A stretch of 64,000 nt of DNA, from NCBI GenBank assembly GCA_035041965.1, contig JAPYMA010000924.1:58842-122841 (forward strand), in the 5' to 3' direction. This stretch comes from Anisakis pegreffii. Lineage: Eukaryota; Nematoda; Chromadorea; Rhabditida; Anisakidae. The position numbers were made by a program, and so were the translations under genes. The notes beneath the pieces are model-generated. The model searched no databases. It was not told the DNA's origin and saw only the letters and a program-made list of their open reading frames with translations. Of this stretch, positions 61,730 through 64,000 are shown piece after piece. Position 1 is the first letter of the stretch. Each line of letters opens with the position of its first letter.

Positions 61730-62115
61730 CTCAATGCAGTCGCTCACAATCTCAACGAACTCCATGCTACTAATATGCTGAGAAATAACACTCAATGAAA
61801 GGCATGAACGAGGAAACGCTCTAAATGCTAAACATGATCCGCTATTTCCAAAACTGTGCCAACTGAAAACCTCAGCTGATGAATTCGTTGTCGTGAAGTA
61901 TTAGATGGCATAGTGACTGAGCATGGCGATTGAGTTCTTTTGAAAATTCCGGACATTTTGCTGCCGAGTCGCAATGAAATCATTGCGGATGAATCATGAG
62001 AGTGGAATTTTCTGGTCTCCTAACAATTAGCTGGAGTAAAGCAGTCATTGTAGTTAGTACCAATTGTTGACAGTCACTTTGAATCATAATCGAACAATTC
62101 GTTGAGGATGCTGAA
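61730..62115 (+). repeat. Duplicated flanking block, copy 2
   Basis: Diverged copy of 58337-58760. In copy 1 this block stands about 800 bases upstream of a Gly/Tyr peptide gene. Here no comparable peptide is found in the following sequence. A 171-codon frame at 62129-62644 begins without an ATG and is AT-biased, so I do not call it a gene. Confidence 0.55.
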
Positions 62116-63350
62116 GTGTATAACGTGATTGTATTTTCCTACGGTTTCCTGTGTTGTGCTTCGATTCATTCAAATCATGTCATCTCATTATTTAATAGTG
62201 GTAATGAAACCTATTAAAATTGTGATGATTGATTCGGATGATTCTAGAAATGCTATTCAGCTTGCGCGAATTTTTGTCCATAAAGTTGATAGTTGTGGAT
62301 GTCAGCAGTTTGTTTTATGTGTCCATGCGTTAATGTTAAACATCTATCGAATAGAACATGTTTTCCATTCATCATTTATTCAAGTTTTCAGGCAATTTCA
62401 GGCGTGTTCCAAAAAAATTAGGATTGAAAGTAAAAGTCATAGTGATAATAACAAACACGTAATAATAATAATCTTTGGTCAGTTTCTGGTATCTGTTTGC
62501 ATTTGTCAGAAAATCACCCGATCGGTTTCTAAAACATTTCTTGAGCAGCTCTTTTCGTGTATTTCACGAGTTTTTAATTGCGTTTGCCCAGCCAACCTGA
62601 CGAGTTCTTTTGATCATGCAAGCAAAACCTATTCAATATCATAGGGTCCCCAACCAAGCGTAATTTGTAATCAGCGTCTCACACTCTCTTAATGGAACTA
62701 AAATAGGTTTGACGTTTTGTTGCAGACCTTGAAAATGAATCTGTCTTGACGAATAAATGCACGTTTGACTATTGAATTGCGTCAAGCGTCGCTCATTTTA
62801 TAATACTTCATGAAATCAACAAAACTGAACGGCGTTGTTCACAAATATTTATTCAACTCTCCAGATCCATCGTAATTTCATAATCAGAAAATAGTTGCAA
62901 ATTGCAAAATGATAAACTTTATTGGATATAGAGAATACAAATAAATGTAATTATCATAAAAAACATGGTCATTTTTAAAACGAACATTACATTGACGAAA
63001 GCTAAAAACACAAAGCGAATATTACAATACGGATGAAATGGATACATTACAATATAAAGGATTATGAAACTGAAGAAAACAAGCAATAATCACATGAAAT
63101 TGAAAGAAAAAAAAATTTTGCAGGGCACATGACGATAGTGAAGTACCGCCACCCAATGTCCGGGCAAAGTTTTCACGGTCTGCCTGAAATAAAATTCAGA
63201 AACAAAATGTCAAAATTTCCTCAATAATCCAGATTTAAATTCTGAAATACTGAGAACAATGGCACGTTGTTTTTTCAGAAAATACATAACAGTATTAAAA
63301 AACCCAAAGCCAAACGTGAAATAAAATAAAGAAACACAATGTCAAAATTG
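62116..63350. other. AT-rich intergenic sequence
   Basis: No supported gene. A short motif (TGAAATAAAAT..AGAAACA.AATGTCAAAATT) occurs at about 63185 and again at about 63319. Confidence 0.4.
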
Positions 63351-63419
63351 CCAAAAGTAGGACACCAACCCTGGTCTCTCACGCGAAAACGTGCATCACT
63401 ACCACTGTACTACGACACT
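63351..63419 (-). tRNA. tRNA-Glu-like sequence, probably a pseudogene
   Basis: On the minus strand the sequence runs TCGTAGTACAGTGGTAGTGA, then GCACGTTTTCGCGTGAGAGAC and a T-arm-like GGGTTGGTGTCC. The order of A-box-like, TTC-containing anticodon-like and B-box-like parts matches tRNA-Glu(UUC). The B box is degenerate, the anticodon loop appears one base short and the acceptor ends do not pair. It is therefore more likely a decayed tRNA or a tRNA-derived repeat than a working gene. Confidence 0.35.
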
Positions 63420-64000
63420 CTTCTCTTATTGCTTTGCTATGAAGTAGACAAAAATGGATTTTGAAAAAACTACGATTCTTTCCCTCCCCGTTCTCCTCCG
63501 CACTACACAATTTTTACCTAAAAGCACACTTAGCACCGTCTAAACACGGCTTGTGAAAAAATATAGTGGAGAAAAAAATGAACAAATAAAGAAAATTGGC
63601 AAAATGGATCAACAGCATCGCGAAATCATCTTCAGTGTAAACAAAAACTGATATTTGAAACCTGGTTTGACATGAAAAAATGCATGAGAGCACTATCAGG
63701 CACCTAATATCTGTCAGTGCTATAAAGTTGATAAAAGAAGATTCGAGAAAAAACACTGTCATCTTCTTCCTCCTGATCCGTTCTTTAAAATAATTACATA
63801 ATTTTCATTTCAAAGTATATTTAACAATGCTTGAGTACCGGATTACTACAAAAATACTCAAAAATGAAGCAAATCTGACAATTTAGAGCAGAAGACATCG
63901 CAAAACATATTTTTTACCCTTATTGGCCGCATGATTTAAAGAACAATTCTGAAGTTTCATTGCTTGTATGCGTGGAGAATATTATTTCAGTTCTTTAGTT
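63420..64000. other. Right edge, nothing recognised
   Basis: AT-rich sequence. A minus-strand 82-codon frame (63514-63762) is hydrophobic and low-complexity without support. Confidence 0.35.

Noticed and set aside
62129..62644. 171-codon open frame on the plus strand
   Set aside because: It begins without an ATG, has no motif or signal and is AT-biased (Ile/Val/Lys-rich). The first in-frame ATG gives an unremarkable product and no splice partner exists.

Overview
This is nuclear DNA of a nematode, most likely a chromadorean. It is AT-rich, and its coding exons are short to medium with GT..(T)TTCAG introns. It carries gene families typical of nematodes: a major-sperm-protein (MSP) domain protein, a transthyretin-like (TTL) secreted protein and Gly/Tyr-rich secreted peptides. 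No bacterial, viral or organellar signatures were seen. Most real genes are multi-exon, so I rebuilt them by joining exons whose splice phases agree. Many simple open frames are shadows of these genes.

Left part (1-12 kb). A compact ADAM-type metalloprotease (1767-6720, +) is followed by a two-exon 80-residue gene of unknown function (7597-8495, +). Next come a truncated copy of a hAT-like foldback element (about 9277-9920) and a three-exon MSP-domain protein (10115-11623, +). Thiolase block (13-22 kb). Two complete ten-exon acetyl-CoA acetyltransferase genes lie tail to tail (13344-16303 + and 18133-21697 -). Exons 2-10 have identical lengths in both, and both keep their catalytic residues and a presequence-like N-terminus. 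They probably supply mitochondrial thiolase for ketone-body, isoleucine and beta-oxidation metabolism.

Middle (22-39 kb). This part is gene-poor. It has a diverged direct duplication (about 24.75-25.35 and 25.76-26.35 kb), an unrecognised multi-exon gene (27310-28081), weak receptor-like open frames (28.8-29.5 kb), and a small single-pass membrane protein (35150-37146) with a long intron.

Right part (39-64 kb). A 655-residue secreted Ser/Thr/Pro-rich protein (39643-41883) is followed by a secreted Cys/Pro-rich protein whose poly-proline tract is broken by apparent single-base frame changes (44265-45780). After these come a single-pass membrane gene (about 46721-47473), an 850-bp hAT-like foldback MITE (47589-48438), a two-pass membrane gene missing its 5' end (48711-50092) and a TTL gene (52794-53914). 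The last 10 kb is a young, repeat-rich locus. Two paralogous Gly/Tyr-rich secreted peptides (54921-55208 and 59169-59513) share a TATA-containing promoter module. They are separated by a 404-bp dimeric satellite array, a 31-bp hairpin-forming tandem repeat and duplicated flanking blocks.
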